NCBI GenBank assembly: GCA_947625135.1 | Contig: CANQNE010000020.1 | Location: forward strand, 1-47,528 | Direction of reading: 5' to 3' | From: an uncultured Lachnospiraceae bacterium | Lineage (GTDB): Bacteria; Bacillota; Clostridia; Lachnospirales; Lachnospiraceae | Length of the DNA stretch: 47,528 bases | Part shown: one piece after another, positions 8,917-16,772 of the stretch | Numbering within the stretch: position 1 is the stretch's first letter | Layout of the letters: each line of letters begins with the position of its first letter | Translations under genes and position numbers: made by a program | The notes under the pieces: model-generated | Seen by the model: the letters and a program-made list of their open reading frames with translations, nothing else | What the model was told of the DNA's origin: nothing | Database searches by the model: none

Positions 8917-9324
8917 TTGATTCAATTAAATCACAGAGATTCCCGCCCGATTTACGAACAGGTGAAGGATGCTCTGGGCAAGCTGGTCGTCTCCGGCGCT
9001 GTCCGGCAGGATGAAAAGCTCCCCTCCGTGCGGGAGATGGCCACAACCCTTGCCATCAATCCCAATACCATCCAGCGGGCGTACAGAGAACTGGAATCCG
9101 AAGGCTATATTTATACGATTCCCGGCAAAGGCTCTTATGTTTCCCCTCAAAGCTATGTATCCAACATCTACAAGGAGAGTCTGTACCGGCAGCTTGACAA
9201 GACCGCAGAAGAACTGCTCTCTCTCGGCGAGCCTCTTTCTTCTATGGTTGACCGGCTGAAAAAATTATCTGGAAAGGAGATGCCACACCGTGATCCAAGT
9301 AAAAAATCTGACGAAAACCTTTGA
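8917..9324 (+). CDS. GntR family transcriptional repressor, YtrA subfamily
   Basis: A 135-residue regulator. A winged helix-turn-helix of the GntR type spans about residues 8-75 (RPIYEQVKDALGKLVVSG, KLPSVREMATTLAINPNTIQRAYRELESEGYI, PGKGSYV). The C-terminal part is only about 55 residues, as in the YtrA subfamily that controls ABC export operons, too short for a ligand-binding UTRA or FCD domain. The start is TTG 8917, eight bases after AAAGGAGA; an upstream frame start at 8836 lies in the promoter. The gene overlaps the ABC ATPase start by 35 bases, showing translational coupling. It probably represses its own operon through the adjacent palindrome and releases it on cell-envelope stress or antibiotic. 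Confidence 0.9.
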   Translation: MIQLNHRDSRPIYEQVKDALGKLVVSGAVRQDEKLPSVREMATTLAINPNTIQRAYRELESEGYIYTIPGKGSYVSPQSYVSNIYKESLYRQLDKTAEELLSLGEPLSSMVDRLKKLSGKEMPHRDPSKKSDENL

Positions 9325-10189
9325 CGGCTTTACCGCCCTTGATCATCTCTCCCTGCACGTAAGAAAAGGAAGCATCTATGGCCTGGTAGGACCCAACGGC
9401 GCCGGGAAATCCACCATTATCCGCCATCTGACAGGTATTTACCGGCCTGACGAGGGAGAGATCCTCATCGACGGACAGCCGGTCTATGAAAACCCGGCGC
9501 TGAAAAGCAGAATCGCTTATATTCCCGACTCCCTGTTTTTCTTCCTGAACGATTCTCTTCAGGATATGATGCACTTTTACCGGGGCATTTATCCGAATTT
9601 CAGCACGGAGCGTTATAAACTGCTTCGGGAGGCTTTTCCCACTATCGATGAAAAGCGCAGCCTTCGGAAGCTCTCCAAAGGTATGCAGAAGCAGGCCGCT
9701 TTCTGGCTGTCTATCTGCTGTATGCCGGATGTGATCATTCTGGATGAGCCGGTGGACGGTCTTGACCCCATCATGCGCAGGCAGATCTGGAGCCTTCTGA
9801 TGTCGGATGTGGCGGAGCATGAGGTGACGGTCCTGGTATCTTCTCACAATCTGCGGGAGCTGGAGGATGTCTGCGACAGTGTGGGCATCATGGACAAAGG
9901 CAAACTCAGACTGGAGCGTTCTCTCTCTGACCTGCAGGGAAAGACCAGCAAGCTCCAGGTCATCTTTGAACAGGATCTTCCGGTTTTCCCCAAAGAACTG
10001 CCCATTCTGCATATCTCCAATATCGGGCGGGTCTATACCATCATCATCCGGGAAACGCCCCAGCGGGCAACAGAACTGCTGGCGCCCTTTGCTCCGGTGA
10101 TGATCGACACTCTTCCCCTTACTTTGGAGGAGATCTTTATTTACGAATTAGGAGGTGCTGAGTATGGAATCAAAGATATCGTTCTTTAA
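9290..10189 (+). CDS. ABC transporter ATP-binding protein (YtrB-like)
   Basis: A 299-residue ABC ATPase. Walker A is GPNGAGKST, the signature is a degenerate LSKGMQKQ, Walker B is VIILDEPVDGLDP and the switch His is in VSSHNLRELEDV; about 80 C-terminal residues form an accessory domain. It should energise the ABC-2 permease encoded next. Translation starts at GTG 9290 after AAAGGAG, within the end of the GntR gene. The DEPVDGLDP wording instead of DEPTSGLDP is common in the YtrB-type exporters. The substrate is unknown; in Bacillus the related ytr operon responds to cell-wall antibiotics. Confidence 0.9.
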   Translation: MIQVKNLTKTFDGFTALDHLSLHVRKGSIYGLVGPNGAGKSTIIRHLTGIYRPDEGEILIDGQPVYENPALKSRIAYIPDSLFFFLNDSLQDMMHFYRGIYPNFSTERYKLLREAFPTIDEKRSLRKLSKGMQKQAAFWLSICCMPDVIILDEPVDGLDPIMRRQIWSLLMSDVAEHEVTVLVSSHNLRELEDVCDSVGIMDKGKLRLERSLSDLQGKTSKLQVIFEQDLPVFPKELPILHISNIGRVYTIIIRETPQRATELLAPFAPVMIDTLPLTLEEIFIYELGGAEYGIKDIVL

Positions 10190-12017
10190 CAGAACCATTT
10201 ATTTTAAAACATTAAAACGGTTTTTCCCGTGGTGTATCTGCTACACGCTGATCCTTGCGCTGCTGATCCCCGTACCCACGGCGCTTTCCTGCAGTTCTGT
10301 TTCCTTCAGCACACAGTTTGACCATCTGAAATCTGTCATGCAGCTGCAGCGCAGTCTTTCCTTTGCAGTGATATTTGGAATTGCCTGCGCCTCCATCTTT
10401 GCGGCGCTGCTCATCTTCAACTATCTGTTCAAGGAGCGGCCTGCGAATATGTTCCACGCCCTGCCTGTCAGCCGCACCGGATTGTTCGTCTCCCACCTGC
10501 TGGCGGGGCTTACACTGCTGCTGATCCCAGTGCTGATCAATGAAGGCGCCGCCATACTGGCAGGACTTGGAATGGGTTCTCCTCTTCAGCTTATGCTGGC
10601 AAAACTGCTGGCGGGATATGCACTGATCACCATCGTGTTCTTTTCTATCGCGGTCTTCTGCTGCATGCTGTCCGCCCATTTGTTTATGGCGCCGGTGCTA
10701 TATGCCATTTTTCATCTGCTGTCTTTCTGGATCGGTATTTTATGCGCTACACTCCAAGACCTGTTTATCTTCGGCTCTTACGGTTATTCAAATATGATGA
10801 CCATTTATAAACCCTATTCTCCGATTGCCGCTCTGATCACCTTTGTGGGCTACAACGGGGCGATCCATTCGGACAATATAACGCGGGTAAACAGCTTTTC
10901 CTACGACTTTAGAATGATCGGGATCTACCTGGCGGTGGCGCTGCTTTTGCTCGCCGTCAGCCTGTTCCTGTACAAAAAACGCCGGATCGAATGTGCCGGC
11001 GACGTGCTTGCCTTCAAAAACACTCAATGGATCTTCCAGACCCTTGCGGCTACCGGCACAGGGCTTATCCTTGTTGACATCGTGCTGAGCTTCAGCAGTT
11101 CGCCCCAGCTGAATCCTTATATCACAATGGTTTTGTTCATCGCAGGCGCCTTTTTCGGGTTTTTCGGCTCCAAGATGCTGTTTTCCAAAAAATTCTTCAT
11201 TTTCCGGAAATCCATAAAAGGCTTTTGTGTATTTTCCTTCTGCGCGCTGGCGCTGATGCTGTGTCTGGAACTGGACGTTTTCGGCTTTGAAAGGCGGATA
11301 CCCCAAGCGGAGGAGGTCAGTTCCGTCAACCTGCTGGATGACAGCGACTACCGCTCCTCTTTGTCTGAGGAAACCACCATCCGTCAGCTGATCCTTCTCC
11401 ATAAGCAGATCCTGCAGAACAAACAGCTCATTGAACGCCGTCTGGCTTCTGATCACTACGACAACAGGCAATGGATATCTATAGAATACCATCTGAAGAA
11501 TGGCAGTACCATTTCGAGGGAGTACGCAATTCCCTACAACAATGATTCTCTGACAGACCCCACCTCTATGATCTTCTCTTATTATAGTCTTGTAAACAGC
11601 AAAGAGGTGACGAAAACCCATTATCTGGGAAATGATTTTCAAATGGAGAATATTGTGTCAGGGGAATTCACAGATTTCTCTGCTGTTAACGCTGATAACT
11701 ACCACACCCGCACACTGTCCAGAGAAAAATGCCTGAAAATCCTGGAAGCCTTTTTAAAGGATATTGAGGAGGGCAACGTCACATGGTACACCTGTTTTCC
11801 GGATGATGATACCGGCGCTTCCTCCCAGAGCGGCTCGATCTTCTACACAACCCAGCACACATACTATGAGCAGATACTTGTGTTTGACATCAAAGACAAG
11901 GACGGCAGCTATCTATCCAATGATATCACGCTGGAGGCTTCCATGGTTCACACTATTGAAGCCCTGAAGGAACTTGGAATTGTGACAAATGCTGCTCCTC
12001 TCACAGAATTAGAATAG
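10164..12017 (+). CDS. ABC-2 type transporter permease
   Basis: A 617-residue membrane protein with hydrophobic helices in the first ~390 residues: the ICYTLILALLIPVP helix near the N terminus, then FAVIFGIACASIFAALLIFNYL, HLLAGLTLLLIPVLI, LLAGYALITIVFFSIAVFCCML and several more up to FCVFSFCALALMLCL. A hydrophilic domain of about 230 residues follows, probably outside the membrane. It is the membrane partner of the preceding ATPase, overlapping it by 26 bases. ATG 10164 is chosen because GGAGGT ends 7 bases upstream; a GTG at 10155 overlaps that site. The large C-terminal domain has no recognisable enzymatic motif. The operon ends at the terminator at 12062-12100. Confidence 0.85.
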   Translation: MESKISFFNRTIYFKTLKRFFPWCICYTLILALLIPVPTALSCSSVSFSTQFDHLKSVMQLQRSLSFAVIFGIACASIFAALLIFNYLFKERPANMFHALPVSRTGLFVSHLLAGLTLLLIPVLINEGAAILAGLGMGSPLQLMLAKLLAGYALITIVFFSIAVFCCMLSAHLFMAPVLYAIFHLLSFWIGILCATLQDLFIFGSYGYSNMMTIYKPYSPIAALITFVGYNGAIHSDNITRVNSFSYDFRMIGIYLAVALLLLAVSLFLYKKRRIECAGDVLAFKNTQWIFQTLAATGTGLILVDIVLSFSSSPQLNPYITMVLFIAGAFFGFFGSKMLFSKKFFIFRKSIKGFCVFSFCALALMLCLELDVFGFERRIPQAEEVSSVNLLDDSDYRSSLSEETTIRQLILLHKQILQNKQLIERRLASDHYDNRQWISIEYHLKNGSTISREYAIPYNNDSLTDPTSMIFSYYSLVNSKEVTKTHYLGNDFQMENIVSGEFTDFSAVNADNYHTRTLSREKCLKILEAFLKDIEEGNVTWYTCFPDDDTGASSQSGSIFYTTQHTYYEQILVFDIKDKDGSYLSNDITLEASMVHTIEALKELGIVTNAAPLTELE

Positions 12018-12060
12018 CGCGCATCCAGCGATCCGGCCGATCGGATCATCCGAGAACAAA

Positions 12061-12100
12061 AAAGGGCTTTGGAAGTCATAAACCGACTTCCAAAGCCCTT
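12061..12100. terminator. strong bidirectional terminator
   Basis: A perfect 16-bp stem (12062-12077 with 12085-12100) and 7-base loop sit between convergent genes. The minus-strand side ends in a run of T, so it serves the glycosyltransferase gene best. The plus side ends in a looser T-rich stretch for the ABC operon. Confidence 0.93.
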
Positions 12101-12124
12101 CTGCTTTCTCATGCAGCAGTTTGT

Positions 12125-13942
12125 TTATCTCAGTTCATAGTGTCCTTCTGTCAAAGACAGGTTGGGATTGTAGCAGGGATCTCCTTTTTCCAGCAGCGCC
12201 GCCCATCTCTCAGTAGCATAAGCCACCTCTCCCTCGAACCGCGCCTGCTTCTCCGGCGTATTTTCGTACCCTCTTGTCTTGGATTCATAGTGATACAACT
12301 CCACATAAGGGTCATATACCACCAGAAATCCCAGCTCTCTCACCCGCAGGCAGAAATCCACATCATTAAAGGCCACTGCCAAACGCTCGTCAAAACCTCC
12401 CGCCTGCTCAAAAACACTGCGCCGAACCATCATGCAGGCCGCCGTTACCGCAGACAGATCCGCCTGCATGGACGCCCGGCGAAAATACCCGACATTTTCT
12501 CTGGAAAGCCCGGTAAAAGCATGTCCCGCAAGGCCGCCCAGCCCGATAATCACGCCTCCGTGCTGGATCGTATCGTCCGGGTAATACAGCTTTACCCCGG
12601 TAATGCCTACCTCCGGGCGCTGGCAGTGCCCCAGAAGCTCCTCGATCCAGTCTTCCGTGATCAATTCCACATCATTATTCAAAAAGATCAGATATTCGCC
12701 CTTTGTATAGCGAACGCCGAAATTATTCAGCGCGGAATAATTAAATGTCTTCCCCTTCCAGGTGATCACGCGGATATGATCTGTTTTCTCCAATTCTTCA
12801 TAGTAAGCAAAGGTTTCCCTTTGTTGGCTGTTGTTCTCCACGATCACGATTTCATAATTGGTATATGTGGATTTTTCCATGACAGATTGAATACACTTCT
12901 GCAGTGTTTCCTTCTCGTCCCTGTTCAGGATCAAAATAGATACAAGAGGCGTGCCCGTTACCGGATATTTTACCCGGTAAAAGCCCAGATTTTCTGTATA
13001 AGAAACCTCTCCTTTCACGCCCGTCCGCTGCAGATGGGCCTCAATGGCCCGCTTTCCCGCGTCATAACAGTACATCTTGCTCTCTGGATTCTGAGCCGTA
13101 GACTGTTGGTGCATCCGCCAGTGATAGAGTACTTTGGGAATATGGCAGATCTCCCCTGCCGCCTCGCAGCAGCGCAGGATCAGGTCATAGTCCTGAGCCC
13201 CGTCATATTCTTTCCGGAATCCTCCTACCTGCTCCAGAAGTTTCTTCCGCACAAGGAAAAAATGACAGATATAATTATTCCCCCGGAGCAGATCCAGATT
13301 GAAATCCGGCTTAAAATGGGGCTCAAAATAACGGGTTGTATCCATGGACACCTTATCTTCATCACTGTAGAGCACATCGATCCCCGGGTTGGCTGTAATG
13401 CGCTTTACCGCCTCATAACATGCTTCCGGCGCCAGCAGATCGTCGTGATCCAAAAGTCCGATAAATTCTCCCTCCGCCATTTGCAGAGCCGCGTTTGTAT
13501 TGCCGGAAATGCCGAGATTTTCTTTCAGATCCTTTGCCTTGATCCGGGAATCCTCCGCCAGATACCGCGCCAACACCTTCTTCACTGTCTCATCCGAAGG
13601 ATCTCCGTTTGCCAGACACAGCTCCCAATGCGGGTAAGTCTGCTGCCGCACGGAATCGATCATCTGAGTCAGGAATTTTTCCGGCGTTCGGAACAGCGGA
13701 ACTACGATACTGATCTTCGGTCCGTTTGGCAGTATGCTGTTCCTCTGGTTTTCCAGTTCTTCCCTGGAAGGGCTGTGCAGTTTTCTCCATTTGTCGTAGG
13801 AGATTGCCTTTTTCCCCTGAGGTCTGTCCCGATCGATACCCCGGAATACCCGGTTCAGCAGCGCTTTCATCCCGTATTTTCTCAAATAGTAAATCGCTTT
13901 CACCAGTTTATCGGGCAGTATTCTTTTGATCAGTTCCTTCAT
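12125..13942 (-). CDS. glycosyltransferase with two GT2 domains
   Basis: A 605-residue cytoplasmic enzyme with two GT-A fold family-2 domains in tandem. The first (about residues 74-300) begins KISIVVPLFRTPEKFL and has the nucleotide/metal acid cluster LLDHDDLLAP. The second (about 325-585) begins PLVSILILNRDEKETL and has FLNNDVEL and a late HYESKTRG segment. There are no membrane helices and no signal peptide. Such two-domain enzymes build cell-surface rhamnose-type glycans or glycosylate surface proteins. It stands without other glycan genes, so its product is unclear. ATG 13942 follows GGAG by six bases. A hairpin element shared with another gene in this window lies immediately upstream. 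Confidence 0.85.
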   Translation of the reverse strand: MKELIKRILPDKLVKAIYYLRKYGMKALLNRVFRGIDRDRPQGKKAISYDKWRKLHSPSREELENQRNSILPNGPKISIVVPLFRTPEKFLTQMIDSVRQQTYPHWELCLANGDPSDETVKKVLARYLAEDSRIKAKDLKENLGISGNTNAALQMAEGEFIGLLDHDDLLAPEACYEAVKRITANPGIDVLYSDEDKVSMDTTRYFEPHFKPDFNLDLLRGNNYICHFFLVRKKLLEQVGGFRKEYDGAQDYDLILRCCEAAGEICHIPKVLYHWRMHQQSTAQNPESKMYCYDAGKRAIEAHLQRTGVKGEVSYTENLGFYRVKYPVTGTPLVSILILNRDEKETLQKCIQSVMEKSTYTNYEIVIVENNSQQRETFAYYEELEKTDHIRVITWKGKTFNYSALNNFGVRYTKGEYLIFLNNDVELITEDWIEELLGHCQRPEVGITGVKLYYPDDTIQHGGVIIGLGGLAGHAFTGLSRENVGYFRRASMQADLSAVTAACMMVRRSVFEQAGGFDERLAVAFNDVDFCLRVRELGFLVVYDPYVELYHYESKTRGYENTPEKQARFEGEVAYATERWAALLEKGDPCYNPNLSLTEGHYELR

Positions 13943-13947
13943 AAAAA

Positions 13948-14014
13948 TCTCCATTCCGAAGCGTTATGAGACTATACAGGGCATCAATGGGGTTTGAGAC
14001 GCTCCGCTCAAACC
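13948..14014 (-). repeat. hairpin element copy 1 (upstream of glycosyltransferase gene)
   Basis: Contains a perfect 8-bp inverted repeat GGTTTGAG/CTCAAACC (13991-13998, 14007-14014). A 14-base string TTTGAGACGCTCCG (13993-14006) is identical to 36640-36653. An 18-base segment (13948-13965) matches 36565-36582 at 17 positions. The two outer segments can pair with each other (CGGAGCGT with ACGCTTCG, one G-U pair). It ends at the Shine-Dalgarno of the glycosyltransferase. Confidence 0.6.
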
Positions 14015-14021
14015 TCTGCCG

Positions 14022-16655
14022 TCATTTTCCTGCAGGAAAGACTTCGCTGATCAACCGCACCGCCTTCTGCAGCACCAGCAGCGCGTCATCGGCTGTCGTC
14101 TCTCCGTCGCCGTTCATGTCCGCGGCATCAAGCTGGCCGGCGGTGAGCTTCCGCAGCTTCACCACATACTGTAAGATCATCAGCGCATCCTCGGACGCCG
14201 CCCTGCCGTCACCGTCAAGATCCCCCAATACGGCGGGCTGCCGGGTAGGAGCTTCGCTGGGCTCTTCTGACGGCGCCTGTGAAGGAGCTTCGCTGGGCTC
14301 CTCCGACGGCGCCTGTGAAGGGGCTTCGCTGGGTTTTTCTGACGGCGCCAGTGAAGGGGCTTCACTGGGCTCCTCCGACGGCGTCTGTGAAGGATTGGGA
14401 TTTGCTCCCGCTCTGACAGAAATACGGGCGCTTACCGATACCTCCGGATTTCCAAGAGATGTACAGGTGATCCGGACGCCGCTTCCTGCCTTTACCGGCG
14501 TCAGCACACCGTTTTCATCCACCTGCAGCACATCCGGATTGCTGGAAGTCCACGTGACCTCCTTATTCCCTGCATTTTCCGGAAGCGCCTTTACCTTTAG
14601 TTGTATCCGCTCGGCAGGCGTATTCTCATCTCCAAGATAAATGGTCTTCGGCGCATTTTCGATGATCAGCTCATTCACAAGGGGCACCAGCACTGATACT
14701 GTAACGGCTTTTGAAACAGTCCTGCCGTCCTTCCTTTCAATGGAAGCTGTCACTGTGGCCTTTCCCTCTTTTCTGGCAATGGCCAGACCGGAATCTTTGA
14801 TCTCCAGCACTTCCGGATCAGAAGAGATCCACTGAATGACCCGGTCGGCGGCATGTGAAGGAACAATGTCCGCCGTGATCTGCTTCATCTCATCCACATA
14901 AAGCGCCATGCCTTCCGCTCCTATATCCAGTTTCAGATCCTCAGCGGGAATATACACGCCTTTTTCCTCCGCTGTCTTTATCGTACTATCAGCGGAATAT
15001 TCCGTACTCAGCCAAAATTCCGGCTCCTCGTTCAACACATAAGCCCCTGCGTACTTACCCACCGTGTCCTCCACCTCTTCCAGAGGCAGCACCTGATAAT
15101 CATAGGGCAGTTTTTCGTCATACGTAAAGGTAAACGGCGCATCCGGCAGCTGTTCTCTCACATACTGATCCACGTTTTCAATATGGGAAAACCATGCAAA
15201 GGATCCCAGTGTGCTTTTCCCGTCGTTCCAATATGCAGCCGCGTCTCCGATGAAGGGGTTATCGCCGCCGTTATCCCAGCTGCTGCCCACATAATCGCCG
15301 CCGTTTTCGCCTGCGCCTTTGATCTTGGAATTTACGATCAGCGTATGGTTCCGGGCATTGACAAAAACGTCGCCCCACTCTTTGTTGTTCCCGTCGCGCA
15401 GGTTCCTTTCGTTGCCTTCAACGATCCGATCCACGCCGTCAAATACACAGGTGTCCATCCCTACAGATGCCCCTGCCCGCGCGCTGGCGGCAGTGGTGGT
15501 TACCGTTCTTCCCAGCGCTTCGGCCGCGGCCTTGTGCCCGGAATTGTCCAGACAGCAGTTGATAATGTTCACCGTACCCTGACGAACCAGCGGGAACCGC
15601 TGAATGATGTTGGAAACCTTATTATAAGCCATAGTCAGATGTAGCCGCTGGTTGCCATCCTCATTTCCGACGCTGTCCTTAAAATCCTTTTCCCCGGAAC
15701 CGTTCATGTTGAATCCCTTGTGGTAGGCTTCATAAGCCATGATCTTACCCAGATCGCCCTTTGCTTCTTCGCGGATTTTTCCGTATACCGTTCCTTCTTC
15801 CAGACCCATTTTATACCGCTCTTCCATATAAGTAAAGGTCTTATAGATCATTCCGTTGTGATCCGGATCTGTCTCTGCCGGAAGGCAGTAGCTGCACCAT
15901 GAGGTTGTCATGTCCGAAGCGCCGTTCTCGGAATCCATGTTGCCGTCATAAGCGATGCTGAAGGAGCAGTGATCGATCCAGACGCCCTTCACGCCGTTTA
16001 ATTTCAGCAGCGTCCATCCTGTGGCAAAATTGTCGCCGTCCGACTCGTCATTCATCATCCACATTTCATCAAAATTAAGGTTACGGATAATGATGTCGGA
16101 GCAGCTGCCCTGCAGCTTCCACTCCGCATGTTTTATTGTATTGCCGGCGCAGGAGAAAATCGTCAGTCCATGAATATCGGAAAGCTCCAGCTGAGACACG
16201 CCCTTTTCCAGTATCGAGGGATTGGTGATCACATCCACTCTCGCCTCCCAGCCGTATTCTCGGATCATGGAGGTCATTTTCTTTGCCTCGTCAGAAAGGG
16301 AATTCCACCCAAGCTCCATGTCCGCCGCGATCTCGATCACCTTCACGCTGCCGCGTCTTGCATCCTCCAGCGCTTTCAAGAACTCTTCCTCGCTTGTTAC
16401 CCTTCGGTAAGCGTCACTCCCGATATACTGCACTCTGTTATCCAGATTGACACTTTTCCCGGCAAAACCGGTCACCGAAAAAAAGCTGGGATTAAACTCA
16501 GACACCTTTCGGTTCGCCACACCGGGAAACCGGATCTGTGTTTCGTCCTGGGGAAAATATCTGTCCGCGGCTTTTACGGGCATTGTATGCACCGGCAGCT
16601 CCGTCAGGAGCATACATGCTATCAAAATCCCTGCCAAAATGCTCTTTTTTCTCAT
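14022..16655 (-). CDS. secreted family-1 pectate lyase with two Ig-like domains and a dockerin
   Basis: An 877-residue secreted enzyme. Residues 1-30 are a signal peptide ending VKAA. Residues ~60-545 are a polysaccharide lyase family 1 beta-helix, with GVWIDHCSFSIAYDGNMD (calcium-site acids) and NIIQRFPLVRQGTVNIIN, whose R-x-P-x-x-R-x-G carries the catalytic arginine. Residues ~572-656 and ~660-747 are two BIG2-type Ig-like domains (ITWTSSNPxVL-like strands). Residues 759-806 are four 12-residue Pro/Ser/Glu repeats. Residues ~808-870 are a type I dockerin with two calcium loops, D812-x-D-x-D816...D823 and D846-x-N-x-D850...D857. It would cleave homogalacturonan by beta-elimination outside the cell. 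No cohesin or scaffoldin is encoded in the window. The gene starts with AAAGGTGG upstream; no promoter of its own is obvious. Confidence 0.9.
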   Translation of the reverse strand: MRKKSILAGILIACMLLTELPVHTMPVKAADRYFPQDETQIRFPGVANRKVSEFNPSFFSVTGFAGKSVNLDNRVQYIGSDAYRRVTSEEEFLKALEDARRGSVKVIEIAADMELGWNSLSDEAKKMTSMIREYGWEARVDVITNPSILEKGVSQLELSDIHGLTIFSCAGNTIKHAEWKLQGSCSDIIIRNLNFDEMWMMNDESDGDNFATGWTLLKLNGVKGVWIDHCSFSIAYDGNMDSENGASDMTTSWCSYCLPAETDPDHNGMIYKTFTYMEERYKMGLEEGTVYGKIREEAKGDLGKIMAYEAYHKGFNMNGSGEKDFKDSVGNEDGNQRLHLTMAYNKVSNIIQRFPLVRQGTVNIINCCLDNSGHKAAAEALGRTVTTTAASARAGASVGMDTCVFDGVDRIVEGNERNLRDGNNKEWGDVFVNARNHTLIVNSKIKGAGENGGDYVGSSWDNGGDNPFIGDAAAYWNDGKSTLGSFAWFSHIENVDQYVREQLPDAPFTFTYDEKLPYDYQVLPLEEVEDTVGKYAGAYVLNEEPEFWLSTEYSADSTIKTAEEKGVYIPAEDLKLDIGAEGMALYVDEMKQITADIVPSHAADRVIQWISSDPEVLEIKDSGLAIARKEGKATVTASIERKDGRTVSKAVTVSVLVPLVNELIIENAPKTIYLGDENTPAERIQLKVKALPENAGNKEVTWTSSNPDVLQVDENGVLTPVKAGSGVRITCTSLGNPEVSVSARISVRAGANPNPSQTPSEEPSEAPSLAPSEKPSEAPSQAPSEEPSEAPSQAPSEEPSEAPTRQPAVLGDLDGDGRAASEDALMILQYVVKLRKLTAGQLDAADMNGDGETTADDALLVLQKAVRLISEVFPAGK
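14238..14381 (-). repeat. four tandem 36-bp units encoding the PSEEPSEAPSQA linker
   Basis: Residues 759-806 of the pectate lyase are four consecutive 12-residue copies (PSEEPSEAPSLA, PSEKPSEAPSQA, PSEEPSEAPSQA, PSEEPSEAPTRQ). The DNA units are similar enough to allow slippage and variation in linker length. Confidence 0.9.
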
Positions 16656-16690
16656 TGCGCCACCTTTCTTTCACCGATATACCCTACAAA

Positions 16691-16740
16691 AAAGAAGCGC
16701 CGCAAAATGAAATTCATCTCCTGGTCTTCCATTTTGCGGC
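16691..16740 (-). terminator. intrinsic terminator after oppA
   Basis: An 11-bp perfect stem (16699-16709 with 16730-16740; GCCGCAAAATG and its complement) is followed on the minus strand by a T-rich run. It ends the opp operon before the pectate lyase gene. Confidence 0.85.
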
Positions 16741-16772
16741 ACCCTCTTCAATCCATATTTTTATCCGTATCT

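Noticed and set aside
12140-13969. Plus-strand open frame of 609 codons opposite the glycosyltransferase
   Set aside because: It mirrors the real gene, has no ribosome site or domain pattern, and its composition (His/Ile/Arg rich) is that of an antisense shadow.
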